From Cryobacterium gelidum (lineage in GTDB: Bacteria > Actinomycetota > Actinomycetes > Actinomycetales > Microbacteriaceae), in NCBI RefSeq assembly GCF_004403985.1, contig NZ_SOHL01000005.1, forward strand, positions 54,285-118,284: a stretch of DNA of 64,000 nucleotides, in the 5' to 3' direction. The number at the start of each line of letters is the position of its first letter. Positions within the stretch are counted from its first letter, which is position 1. Of this stretch, positions 55,644 to 64,000 are shown in pieces. The position numbers were made by a program, and so were the translations under genes. The notes beneath the pieces were generated by a model. The model was not told the origin of the DNA. It made no database searches and saw only the letters and a list, made by a program, of their open reading frames with translations.

Positions 55644-56884
55644 GTGATCAAATTGGATGATTGGGCAGAGATTCGCCACCTGCATTCGACGGGAAAGCAT
55701 TCGAAACGGGAGATAGCCCGGCTGGTCGGAGTGTCCCGGGGCACGGTGGATCGGGCGTTGGCAGTGGATCGGTCGCCGACGTATCAGCGGGAGCCGACAG
55801 GGTCGAGTTTCGACGCGTTTGTCGGCCAGGTGCGGGTGTTGCTCGCGGTGACGCCAACGATGCCGGCAGCGACCGCGGCCGAGCGGGTGGGTTGGTCGGG
55901 GTCTCCGTCGCTGTTCCGGGCCAAGATCGCCGAGCTGCGGCCGGAGTATGCGGTGCCGGATCCCGCGGATCGGCTGGTGCACCCGCCCGGGTTCCAGGTC
56001 CAATGTGATCTCTGGTTCCCGCACGAAGACCTGCCGTTGGGTCATGACCAGGCTGCTGCACCGCCGGTTTTGGTGATGACGTCAACGTTCTCCGGGTTCA
56101 TCCAGGCCCGCATGTTGCCCTCGCGGACGACGCCGGATCTGCTCGGCGGGATGTGGTCGTTGCTGCAGGAGGCCGAGGCCGTTCCCGCCCGGTTGACGTG
56201 GGATAACGAGACCGGCATCGGGCGTGGGAAGCTCACCGAGCCGGCCGCCGCGTTCGCCGGTACTCTCGGCACGCAGATCAAGCTGCTCAAGGCCCGCGAT
56301 CCTGAGTCCAAGGGCATGGTCGAGCGGATGAATCGCTTCTTCCGGAGCCGCTTCATGTCGGGGCGCGCCTTCACATCTCCCGACGACTTCAATCAGCAGC
56401 TGGCCGGCTGGCTGCCATCGCGAACAACCGTCTCTCCCGGTCGCGACGAGGGCGGCCGGGAGACCTGGTCAGCATCGACCGGGCGGCGATGCGCGGACTT
56501 CCGCCGATGGCGCCGGAGGTGATGTTCCGCAACAGCGTCCGGCTCCCAAGGGATTACTACGTTCGCGCGTTCAGCAACGACTACTCCGTCGACCCCGCCA
56601 TGATCGGCCGGGTCGTTGACGTGGCCGCGAGCCTGGAGCGCGTGAGCGTCCATCACGACGGGGTACTCATCGCCGAGCATCGCCGGAAATGGGCCCGGCA
56701 ACTGACCGTCACCGACCCGGCACATGTTCTCCGCGCGGCCGAGCTGCGCGCCCAGTTCCAAGCCCAACGCGCGCGCCGGCCCACGGTCACGGGCGTCGTC
56801 GAAATGGCCTCACTGGTCCGCTACGACGAGCTCTTCAGCGTTGACATCGACGCCGCGCCGACCGTGTTGGCGGTCGCGTCATGA
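55644..56884 (+). pseudogene. istA: IS21 transposase IstA, frameshifted
   Basis: The protein has an N-terminal helix-turn-helix (HSKREIARLVGVSRGTVDRA), a DDE core with QCDLWFPHEDLP, TWDNETGIGRG and ESKGMVERMNRFFRS, and a C-terminal IstA domain. At 56411-56416 one base is missing from the CTGCC run, so GWLPIANNR is lost and the second part restarts in another frame (RGLPPMAPEVMFR). A single base restores about 413 codons. Confidence 0.88.
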
Positions 56885-57644
56885 CCGGCTCGGAAGCGGC
56901 CTCGCAGATCGAGTACTACGCCCGCGCATTGCGGGCACCGCGGATCAGTGAAGCGTTCCGGCGCCTGGGCGACCAGGCCCGCGACGCGGGTTGGTCCCAT
57001 GAGGAATACCTCGCCGCAGTGCTCTCCAAGGAGGTCTCCGAACGCGAGGCATCCGGGGCCGCGCTGCGGATCAAGGCCGCTCGGTTCCCGGGTCACAAGA
57101 CTCTCGAGGACTTTAACTTTGATCATCAGCCCTCCGCCGATCGGAACCTGATCGCGCACCTGGGCACGAGCGTGTTCCTCACCGAAGCGAAGAATGTCGT
57201 CCTCCTCGGGCCCCCCGGGACCGGGAAAACACACCTCGCCGCCGGCATCGGGATCAAGGCCGCTAAAGCGGGCCACCGGGTCCTCTTCGACACCGCGACG
57301 GGCTGGGTGACTCGACTCCAAGAGGCCCACTCGAGGGGAAACTCGCCGCCGAACTCATCCGGCTGCGCCGTTACAGCCTGCTAATCGTTGACGAGGTCGG
57401 CTACGTCCCGTTCGACCAGGATGCCGCGAACTTGTTCTTCCAACTCGTGTCTTCCCGCTACGAACACGCCTCGCTCATCATGACGAGCAACCTGCCCTTC
57501 GCCCGCTGGGGCGATGTATTCGGCGACCTCACGATCGCCTCCGCGATGATCGATCGCATCGTTCACCACGCCGACGTAATCAGCCTCAAAGGCAACAGTT
57601 ACCGGCTCAAGCAACACCAACCCGCCGAGACTACGGCACACTAG
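56881..57644 (+). pseudogene. istB: IS21 helper ATPase IstB, frameshifted
   Basis: It opens with a four-base overlap with istA. The AAA+ P-loop LLGPPGTGKTHLA and the later LLIVDEVGYVPFD (Walker B) are present, as is the IstB tail SAMIDRIVHHADVIS. The frame shifts near 57341 (GAGGGGAAAC), where one base is missing, separating HSRGKLAAELIRLR from the rest. One added base restores the protein. Confidence 0.88.
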
Positions 57645-57765
57645 ACCCACACGAGAGTGGCCCTGTTTTCAGTTGGCAGAAGTGGCCCTGTTTTCAGTCG
57701 GCGTTAACAAAACGGCCCTGCCGGGTCGGCCTCAGTCGGACGGTGCTCGCAACCCAATGGCGGAT

Positions 57766-58198
57766 TCAACCGGTCGTCGCCGCGATGGGCTTTTCTGGCT
57801 CTGACAATAGTCGTTGCATGGCTCGAGCGGGTGTGCCGCCGCCCAGTGTTTTGCGGGGTCGATTGTTGAGTTCGAAAGCGACTTCGAGTAGCCGCTCGGG
57901 CGAATGAACGGATAAGTCGGTGCCTGTGGGGAAATCTTGGCGTAGCGGCCCGTTGGTGTTCTCGTTGGTGCCCCGTTGCCACGGCGTATGTGGATCACAG
58001 AAGTAGATAGCCATCGTGATCTGCCGGTGCTGGGCCAGCTCGGTTACCTGATCCCGCGCCAGAGTCATGGCCAAGTGCTCGGGGAGGTCTTGATGGCGGC
58101 CGACAGCCCATCGCTGCAGTCCGTGTCGAGCCTTGAGTGATCAACACCCAGAACCGCGCCTGTTTCTCCACCAGTTCATACTTCGACCATACGTACAA
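57766..58198 (-). pseudogene. IS30-family transposase remnant
   Basis: The C-terminal half reads YFCDPHTPWQRGTNENTN and SPERLLEVAFELNNRPRKTLGG, typical of IS30. A detached upstream piece, KYELVEKQARFWVLI, is in a different frame. The N-terminal DNA-binding region and ends are gone. It borders the IS21 insertion, which suggests repeated transposition at this site. Confidence 0.8.
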
Positions 58199-58347
58199 CG
58201 CCTCACAAAAAATCGAGTGATGCGACGACCAGTTGAATCCGCCTTCCCCTTACGGTGACGGGGGAAAAAACTAACCGCGATGTGTTCGAGGGTCCGTGCG
58301 GATTTCGCGGTCGATATCAGCGTCAATGGCTGCCCTAGGATCAGGGA

Positions 58348-58818
58348 ATGATTCCACCCGACAACGCCACACATTCTGCGCGGCCGCCGGGTCGCGTGGG
58401 ATCGCCTGCATTCAAGTTCGTGCGAGATTTCGTTGTCATCGTTGTAGTGGCGATCCTGATCTCAGCCCTTCTTAAGACGTTTGTCGTTCGTTCGTTCTAC
58501 ATCCCCTCTTCTTCGATGGAGAGCACGCTCCAAGTCAATGATCGAAACATCGTAAATGAGCTCGTTCCCAATCTGATACCGATTGAACACGGTGACGTCG
58601 TCGTCTTCACCGACCCGGCAAACTAGTTACCACCGCAGCAACCCGCCCCGCTGAATCTTCTGACCGCAGTGGATGCCGCGCTGACCGCCATGGGACTGAG
58701 TACAGGCGACAGTAACAACCGCCTCATCAAAAGAGTCATCGGCATTCCCGGGGACACCGTGGTCTGCTGCACGACGGCCGGGCAGCTCAGCATCAACGAT
58801 GCGATTGGTCCGCCGTCA
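58348..58818 (+). pseudogene. lepB: signal peptidase I with nonsense codon and lost tail
   Basis: The frame has a membrane helix (FVVIVVVAILISALL), catalytic Ser56 in YIPSSSMEST and Lys in RLIKRVIGIPGD. TAG at 58624-58626 interrupts VVFTDPAN-stop-LPPQQ, at a place where Trp (TGG) is expected. After INDAIGPP the C-terminal box with GDNR is missing and the next gene begins. Another lepB must exist elsewhere for viability. Confidence 0.8.
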
Positions 58819-58822
58819 GAAT

Positions 58823-59566
58823 CTAGACTGCGCGCGTGGCATCGGCCGTGTGCGGCGCGCGCCGTATCCGATGAGAGACCACTGCGGCGACGAGCAGCAT
58901 GACTGCAGCCGCCGCCGTCGAGGAAGCGACGATCGTTTCGGTGAAAGGGGTCATGTCATGGGATTGGTAGCCGACGATCTCGGGCGCGATCGTGAAGTTG
59001 ACGAGCATAAGTCCCGGCAGGGTAGACCCGAGCAGCATCACGCACGCGACGGATGCCGGCCACGACTTGCGCACAAAGCGCACCCCTAGGACGATCAGGC
59101 CGACGAAACCAACCGCGCTCAGCAGCAGCTGCACGGGCAGGTACTGCAGCGGGGTCGGCATTCCAATCACACCGGAGACGAGTGCATGAGCTCCGGTAAG
59201 GGCGAAGGACGCGGCAGTAATGCTAGCGAGCATGCGGGTGGCACGGTCGCCGTGAGGCCCGGCGCCACGAGCCAGCGCCAAAATTCCGAGTGCAAGGAGA
59301 AGGAGTCCGACGCCGAAGACTTGCGCGGTGGTACCGAGATTTTCCCACGGGTCTGCGGGGTAGTAGTAGTCGAAGAGGTGATCTTCGATGGTGCCGTCGG
59401 TGCGCGCACCGGCGAAGGACACCCATCGCTCCAGCGACGCGACGATCTGTAGCAGTGCCGAGACGAGAAAAAGCCCGGCAGCGAGGAGTAACCAGCCGAA
59501 GGCGGGGGCTCGGGAAGCGAAATGGTCAGGCGTCGTGCGAACATCAGGACCTGCAATGGCTGCCAT
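58823..59566 (-). CDS. multi-pass membrane protein of unknown function
   Basis: The 247-residue protein has about six membrane helices: WLLLAAGLFLVSALLQIV, then TTAQVFGVGLLLLALGILAL, then LLLSAVGFVGLIVLGV. The loop LFDYYYPADPWENLG after helix 1 is likely extracytoplasmic. I do not recognise a family with confidence. It abuts the damaged signal-peptidase gene on the other strand. Confidence 0.65.
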   Translation of the reverse strand: MAAIAGPDVRTTPDHFASRAPAFGWLLLAAGLFLVSALLQIVASLERWVSFAGARTDGTIEDHLFDYYYPADPWENLGTTAQVFGVGLLLLALGILALARGAGPHGDRATRMLASITAASFALTGAHALVSGVIGMPTPLQYLPVQLLLSAVGFVGLIVLGVRFVRKSWPASVACVMLLGSTLPGLMLVNFTIAPEIVGYQSHDMTPFTETIVASSTAAAAVMLLVAAVVSHRIRRAPHTADATRAV

Positions 59567-59871
59567 GGGGTCAGCTTACCGAGACCCTACCTGTCGAGAC
59601 GAGTAACACCAGATGAACGTCATCGCTGACCTGATACCCAACGTCGTTACGGCTACGACTACGACTACGGCGACCGCAATTGCCCGCGGAAATGGTGCAG
59701 CAGCACCCAGTGACGTCGGGGCGTTTACGAGCAGATCATGCTTGCGATGTTCCATGCAATGACATCCCGATGCGTTAGCTGCACCGACCAAACAAACGAC
59801 GCTCACGCCAGCGGATCACGTCCTCGGCTGGCGTGTGGAGTTATCCGACAGCGAGGAGGTACATTCCAAGG
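59567..59871. other. 305-bp gap between membrane protein and hipA remnant
   Basis: Only short frames occur, none recognisable. The missing kinase part of hipA would belong just here. A short reading SLGMYLLAVG on the minus strand is too small to interpret. Confidence 0.3.
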
Positions 59872-60213
59872 CTAATCCAGCTGTCCCGGGCTGGCGTGCG
59901 CGGCTCCCCCGGCGACGTCTCGGCCGAATTGGGCCAACAGCGCAATGGTGACGTCAGCGGAGACCCTGGACTCGGCGGCGAGATTGTCGAGCGCGGTGCC
60001 CTCGGGCAAGAGTTCGGCGAAGAAATTGCGTCGACGCGCTGACCGGCTGCGGGTACTGATGGGGTCGAACGGCACCGATGCGGAGAGGGTCATGTTGCCG
60101 AGCCTAAAAGTCTCGGTGGCATGCCTTGCCGTGACGAAATCAAAAGTGCGACGGTCCGGGCCGACCAGATGCCCGACCAGCTCACCGGAGAGTTTCACGC
60201 GCAAGTCACCCAC
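59872..60213 (-). pseudogene. hipA: HipA N-terminal fragment
   Basis: About 113 residues match the HipA N-terminal domain: DLRVKLSGELVGHLV, then LSASVPFDPISTR, then FFAELLPEGTALDNLA, then IALLAQFGRDVAGG. The family is about 430 residues with a kinase domain, none of which is here. The GTG start overlaps the hipB stop by eight bases, the normal toxin-antitoxin layout. Without the kinase part it should not phosphorylate GltX. Confidence 0.75.
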
Positions 60214-60475
60214 GGGGCTCGTCCAAACTGTCGTCGCGGGGCTCGTCGGCGCCGTCATCGACCTCCATGTACATTCGGATACCGGTCTCCCGGATGATCG
60301 CGAAGATGCGCTCGAGCACGAAGGTGTTCTTGCCCGATTCCAAACCCCAAATGTACTTCTGGTCTGTCTCCAGTCTCTCGGCGAGAAGGTGCTGCGTCAG
60401 ACCGCGCACGAGGCGGCCCTGCTGCAGTATTCGGCCACGACCCTCGCGGCCCTTCACTTCTCCTCGTGCTGCCAT
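60206..60475 (-). CDS. hipB: HipB-type antitoxin (XRE)
   Basis: The 89-residue protein has a helix-turn-helix: GRLVRGLTQHLLAERL, then TDQKYIWGLESGKNTFVLE. A C-terminal beta strand, IRMYMEVDDG, and an acidic tail follow. It would bind HipA and repress the hip operon. With HipA truncated it may still act as an orphan repressor. Confidence 0.8.
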   Translation of the reverse strand: MAARGEVKGREGRGRILQQGRLVRGLTQHLLAERLETDQKYIWGLESGKNTFVLERIFAIIRETGIRMYMEVDDGADEPRDDSLDEPRG

Positions 60476-60780
60476 GACGTTCTCCTAGCGACGGTCTTAT
60501 TGCCTTCAGTCAAATTGATGGTGCTATCGCCGTCAAAGCGGGCGATGGTCATGTGCCCGTCAACATTTCGGCCGAGGTGGTCTAACCCGATCCCTGGCCG
60601 GGCTCTCGCCATGGCGCTCAACGAGAGTCCTGATCGACGCTGAACAGAATGACGCCCAATCCGCATTGGCTGGGGCACACGACTGCGATGGAGAGCTTTT
60701 CGGTGTGCCGATCATCGCCCAGTCTTTGTGCGTCCCCGTACATTGGGTGGCAGCAGTGATTGAAGGGACTGGATTCCGGG
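60476..60780. other. 305-bp intergenic region (hipB promoter side)
   Basis: It contains the divergent promoters of hipB and the YidC-like gene. No HipB-type TATCC-N8-GGATA operator is obvious and no coding frame is recognisable. Confidence 0.35.
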
Positions 60781-61611
60781 ATGGACGTCATCAGCATGAT
60801 CCTCTGGCCCGTGAAATGGATCGTGGAGCTGCTACTGGTCGGTTGGCACTGGTTACTCTCATATTTAGGTCTCGAACCGGCCGCCGGCATCACTTGGGTA
60901 CTGTCGATCATCGGCCTCGTACTTGTGGTGCGCGCCGCTCTCATTCCTCTCGTCGCGCGTCAGATTAGGGGCCAGCGCAAGATGCTGCAGATTGCGCCGG
61001 AGTTGAAAGCGATCCAAGACCGGTACAAGGGTAAGAATGACCAACTCTCCCGCGAGGCCATGTCTCGCGAGACCATGGCCCTCTATGTCGCTGCCGGAAC
61101 GAACCCGCTGACTTCCTGTCTCCCGCTCATGCTTCAAGCACCCGTTTTCCTCGCACTATTCTCAGTCCTCAACGACGCCCAGCAGGGAAAGGTCGGCATC
61201 GGCCTGCTCAATCAGACCCTCGCCGTGCAGTTCGGCAGGGCACAGCTCTTCGGCACCGCCGCTCTGCACGACTCCTTCGCCTCACAATGGTCATTGATGA
61301 CGGCTGTCCGGCCATTCGAGCCATCCGTCTTGTGGATCGCCGCGACGATGGTCGCGCTCATGACGGCGTCACAACTCATCACACAACGGCAGATTACCTC
61401 GAAGAACCTGTCGCCGGAGAATAGGGCGTCTCCACTGTTTCGCCAGCAGCGGATCTTGACGTATCTGCTGCCCGTCATCTTTGTCTTGTCCGGAGTGGCC
61501 TTCCCCCTCGGTGTCTTGTTCTACTTCCTCACCTCTAACCTCTGGTCCTTGGTCCAGCACGTCATCGTCATACGGAGCATGCCACCGGCTGGCGCAGGAC
61601 CGCCTACGTAG
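60781..61611 (+). CDS. YidC/OxaA-like membrane insertase
   Basis: This 276-residue protein has five membrane helices with the family's VVRAALIPLVARQIRGQRKM (conserved Arg in the groove), LPLMLQAPVFLALFSVL and TYLLPVIFVLSGVAFPLGV. It lacks the long Lys-rich tail of the primary actinobacterial YidC and is shorter, so it is probably an accessory insertase. A fragment of the same gene occurs at 25764-25903. It appears intact here. Confidence 0.85.
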   Translation: MDVISMILWPVKWIVELLLVGWHWLLSYLGLEPAAGITWVLSIIGLVLVVRAALIPLVARQIRGQRKMLQIAPELKAIQDRYKGKNDQLSREAMSRETMALYVAAGTNPLTSCLPLMLQAPVFLALFSVLNDAQQGKVGIGLLNQTLAVQFGRAQLFGTAALHDSFASQWSLMTAVRPFEPSVLWIAATMVALMTASQLITQRQITSKNLSPENRASPLFRQQRILTYLLPVIFVLSGVAFPLGVLFYFLTSNLWSLVQHVIVIRSMPPAGAGPPT

Positions 61612-61887
61612 TCGCCTTTCAGCCGCGCTGCCAGGTGACTGAGGAACGAGCCAAGCTCGCTCGACGTCCCCTACCAGCGCCTACGCCAGCTAGAGGAAGG
61701 ACAACGCGCTGACACGGACCCGAAAACCGGCTTCAGGCATGGCTCGACGACAGACACCGACAACCGAATCCAGCCCCAAAAATCGATTGACAACAATCGA
61801 AGCATCCACCCAGCGTGACGTGATTAAATGCGGCGATCGCTGGTGACCTGCGGTCGGAACTTACTGTGATTTGCGAGGGCGTAAGGT

Positions 61888-63837
61888 GTGGTCGTGAATA
61901 TACCGCGGGCTTCGGCCGGGAGTCTCAAAGCCTGGCTCCTACAAGACAGTGGAGACCGGCAGGGCGTTCGGGTGGGCCCGCACGCGGCCACGGCTGACAA
62001 GACTCATTCATGGTGGCGTGTCATGTGCCTGACCGGTGTCGACTATTTCTCCACGTTGGGTTATCAGCCGGCGATCGCGGCTCTGGCGGCGGGACTACTC
62101 TCGCCCATCGCCACCATCGTGCTGGTCGCCCTCACCCTGTTCGGCGCGTTGCCGGTGTATCGGCGGGTGGCTGCCGAAAGCTTCCGCGGATCTGGCTCCA
62201 TCCATATGCTGGAGAAACTGCTGCCGTGGTGGTCCGGCAAGATTTTCGTATTGGTTCTGCTCGGATTCGCTGCGACGGACTTCATGATCACCATCACCCT
62301 GTCGGCGGCCGACGCCACGGCCCACGCAATTGAGAATCCGTTTACACCGCCCTGGCTGCACGGCCAGGAGGTACCCGTCACATTGCTCGTGATCGCGCTG
62401 TTGGGGATTGTCTTCCTCCGCGGTTTCAAGGACGCCATCGGCATCGCCGTCGTCCTCGTCGTGGTGTATCTGCTGCTCAACGCGGTCGTTATCCTGGTCG
62501 CAATCGCGCATGTGGCCACGAATAATGTCCTGATTACGGATTGGTGGGCGGCGCTGACCGTGCAGCATGGAAATCCGCTCGTCATGGTGGGAATCGCGCT
62601 GCTAGTGTTTCCCAAACTGGCCCTGGGCCTGTCCGGATTCGAGACCGGGGTGGCTGTGATGCCGCAGATCAAAGGCAGCGCGACCGACACTGACGATGAT
62701 CCGGCGGGCCGCATCCGCGGCACGAAGCGGCTCCTCACCACGGCGGCACTCATCATGAGCGCTTTCCTGATCACGTCCAGCATCGTCACCACACTTCTGA
62801 TCCCGCAGGCTGACTTTCAGCCCGGCGGGCCGGCCAATGGTCGCGCTCTGGCGTACCTCGCCCACGAATTCCTCGGGCCACTTTTTGGATCCGTATACGA
62901 CGTCAGCACCATCTGTATCCTCTGGTTCGCGGGGGCGTCGGCCATGGCCGGCCTGCTCAACCTCGTGCCTCGATATCTTCCGCGGTATGGAATGGCCCCG
63001 CAATGGGCCCGTGCCACACGTCCCCTCGTGCTGGTGTTCGTCGGGATCGGTTTCGTGATCACGATTGCCTTTCAGGCCAGCGTCGACGCTCAGGGTGGCG
63101 CGTACGCAACGGGCGTTCTCGTGCTGATGACGTCCGCCTCGGTCGCCGTCACCCTTTCGGCCCGGAGTAAAAGGCAACGCTGGCCGACCATCGGTTTCGG
63201 TGCCATCGCGGCAATCATGGCATACACGACCGTCGCGAACGTCGTCGAACGCCCTGACGGGGTACGTATCGCAGCGCTCTTCATCCTCGGCATCATGGTG
63301 ACCTCCCTCATCTCGCGCGTACGTCGGTCCTTCGAGCTCCGAGCAACGTCCATCGTTCTAGATCCGTCTGCTCTCGATTTCGTGACCAGTGACGCCGAGG
63401 ACTACGACGTCATCCGTCTCATCTCCCATGAACCTGACGAAGACACCGAAGTCGAGTACCGCAACAAGAGCCGCGATGAACACCGATTCGGCAACATCCC
63501 GGGCAACTCACCCATCATCTTCCTGGAGGTGTTGCCCTCCGACTCGTCAGACTTCGAAGAAGACCTCCTCGTACGCGGCGTGGTGAAACACGGGTACCGG
63601 GTCCTCCAAGTGACCAGCGGTAACGTGCCCAACACGATCGCAGCTGTACTGCTGGAGATCCGCGACCAGACCGGGACCATCCCGGAGATCTACTTCGAAT
63701 GGACCCAGGACAACCCCATTTCCAACATGTTCAAATTCCTCATCACCGGCCATGGCGAGATCGCCCCGGTAACCCGCGAGGTCCTGCGCAAATCGGAACC
63801 CAAGGCAAAACGCCGCCCCCATGTGCACGTCAGCTGA
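61888..63837 (+). CDS. large APC-type transporter (potassium/amino-acid permease-like)
   Basis: This 649-residue protein has about 12 helices in its first 450 residues ([20 protein letters not shown], then [17 protein letters not shown]). A cytosolic C-terminal domain of about 170 residues follows ([16 protein letters not shown], then [17 protein letters not shown]). This layout resembles the KUP/KimA-related APC transporters found in actinobacteria, which may move potassium. No riboswitch was recognised upstream. Confidence 0.8.
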   Translation: MVVNIPRASAGSLKAWLLQDSGDRQGVRVGPHAATADKTHSWWRVMCLTGVDYFSTLGYQPAIAALAAGLLSPIATIVLVALTLFGALPVYRRVAAESFRGSGSIHMLEKLLPWWSGKIFVLVLLGFAATDFMITITLSAADATAHAIENPFTPPWLHGQEVPVTLLVIALLGIVFLRGFKDAIGIAVVLVVVYLLLNAVVILVAIAHVATNNVLITDWWAALTVQHGNPLVMVGIALLVFPKLALGLSGFETGVAVMPQIKGSATDTDDDPAGRIRGTKRLLTTAALIMSAFLITSSIVTTLLIPQADFQPGGPANGRALAYLAHEFLGPLFGSVYDVSTICILWFAGASAMAGLLNLVPRYLPRYGMAPQWARATRPLVLVFVGIGFVITIAFQASVDAQGGAYATGVLVLMTSASVAVTLSARSKRQRWPTIGFGAIAAIMAYTTVANVVERPDGVRIAALFILGIMVTSLISRVRRSFELRATSIVLDPSALDFVTSDAEDYDVIRLISHEPDEDTEVEYRNKSRDEHRFGNIPGNSPIIFLEVLPSDSSDFEEDLLVRGVVKHGYRVLQVTSGNVPNTIAAVLLEIRDQTGTIPEIYFEWTQDNPISNMFKFLITGHGEIAPVTREVLRKSEPKAKRRPHVHVS

Positions 63838-63948
63838 CCAAGCCAATGCAAACCCAACACCAAACGCCAACGCGCCACCTGCGGGACTGCCCCCGGTTTG
63901 GTTGACTCCTGACCTGTGGAGATTCGTCTTCACTGGAAAGATGTCATC

Positions 63949-64000
63949 ATGCCCAAGCCCTACCCACCGGAGTTTCGCCGTGATGTTGTCGCGGTCGCCC
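63949..64000 (+). CDS. start of an IS3-type transposase orfA (partial)
   Basis: MPKPYPPEFRRDVVAVA begins with GGAAAG upstream and runs off the right edge. This is the typical N-terminus of IS3-family OrfA helix-turn-helix proteins. The preceding GGTTGACTCCTGACC may belong to the left inverted repeat. Confidence 0.7.
   Translation, partial: MPKPYPPEFRRDVVAVA

Larger units (their letters stand above)
55576..57709 (+). mobile_element. IS21-family insertion sequence
   Basis: The element runs from TGTTAACGCCAACTGAAAAC at 55576 to the inverted right end finishing GTTAACA at 57709 (2134 bp). The terminal inverted repeats match in 25 of 26 bases. A second copy of the end motif lies about 32 bases inside on each side, as in IS21 elements. 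Flanking AAACG at 55571-55575 and 57710-57714 is a clean 5-bp target duplication. It carries istA and istB, each with a single frameshift. Confidence 0.92.

Noticed and set aside
55644..57644. Programmed frameshifting in the IS21 genes
   Set aside because: IS21 istA and istB are not known to use it. The shifts fall in different contexts inside conserved domains, without a slippery heptamer plus structure that I can see.
61888..61960. c-di-AMP riboswitch upstream of the APC-type transporter
   Set aside because: The 276-bp leader region shows no recognisable ydaO-type motifs.

Overview
The window comes from a high-GC actinobacterium, most likely Microbacteriaceae (Cryobacterium-like). The clues are the fabH-acpP-fabF-DUF3145 order, a CtpE-like P-type ATPase, a mycothiol-dependent maleylpyruvate isomerase-family protein, a stand-alone actinobacterial 3'-5' exonuclease/DNA polymerase and GC-rich codon use. 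The genus is an inference. No rRNA, tRNA or CRISPR array was found.

Layout. 0-2.8 kb: end of the FAS-II cluster (fabH', acpP, fabF), a strong shared terminator, then DUF3145 on the other strand. 3-9.6 kb: HAD dehalogenase, methyltransferase, flavin disulfide reductase, exonuclease/polymerase, a lipoprotein and a HutD-like protein. 9.7-14.9 kb: a wrecked nitrate-respiration locus. narK is intact, narH is fused in frame to the tail of narI (narJ is gone), and narG has a deletion, an inverted internal segment and two frameshifts. 15-25.7 kb: small stress and metabolic enzymes, a secreted glycerophosphodiesterase, and a beta-phosphoglucomutase/GH65 phosphorylase fusion. 25.7-34 kb: a yidC fragment, heptamer repeats, CtpE-like ATPase, DedA, a membrane protein, a decayed two-component system, PAP2, a decayed glycosyltransferase next to a pentamer microsatellite, and an acyltransferase. 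35-43.7 kb: a mirror-image wall-polymer module in which two divergent TagF-GT4 fusions are each followed by a membrane-anchored hydrolase paralogue. 44-46.6 kb: a tightly overlapping ChrB-PAP2-MFS operon. 47.5-50.8 kb: an overlapping permease/DUF1980/secreted-protein operon. 51-54.7 kb: an XRE-cupin regulator divergent from an NCS1 permease/carbon-nitrogen hydrolase operon that keeps scars of agmatinase, nitrilase and monooxygenase genes. 55.5-58.2 kb: an IS21-family element with clean ends and a 5-bp target duplication, next to an IS30 remnant. 58.3-64 kb: a signal-peptidase pseudogene, a truncated hipBA pair, a YidC-like insertase, a large APC-type transporter and the start of an IS3-type transposase.

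The strongest overall signal is decay of one kind. At least seven loci keep a recognisable head and tail while the middle is missing (narG, narH/narI, histidine kinase, response regulator, agmatinase, nitrilase/monooxygenase, yidC fragment, probably a P-type ATPase). Others carry single nonsense codons or one-base shifts. This suggests either a genome undergoing deletion-biased decay or a flawed assembly. The two can be told apart by read mapping.

All family assignments come from reading translated sequence and remembered motifs; no database search was run.
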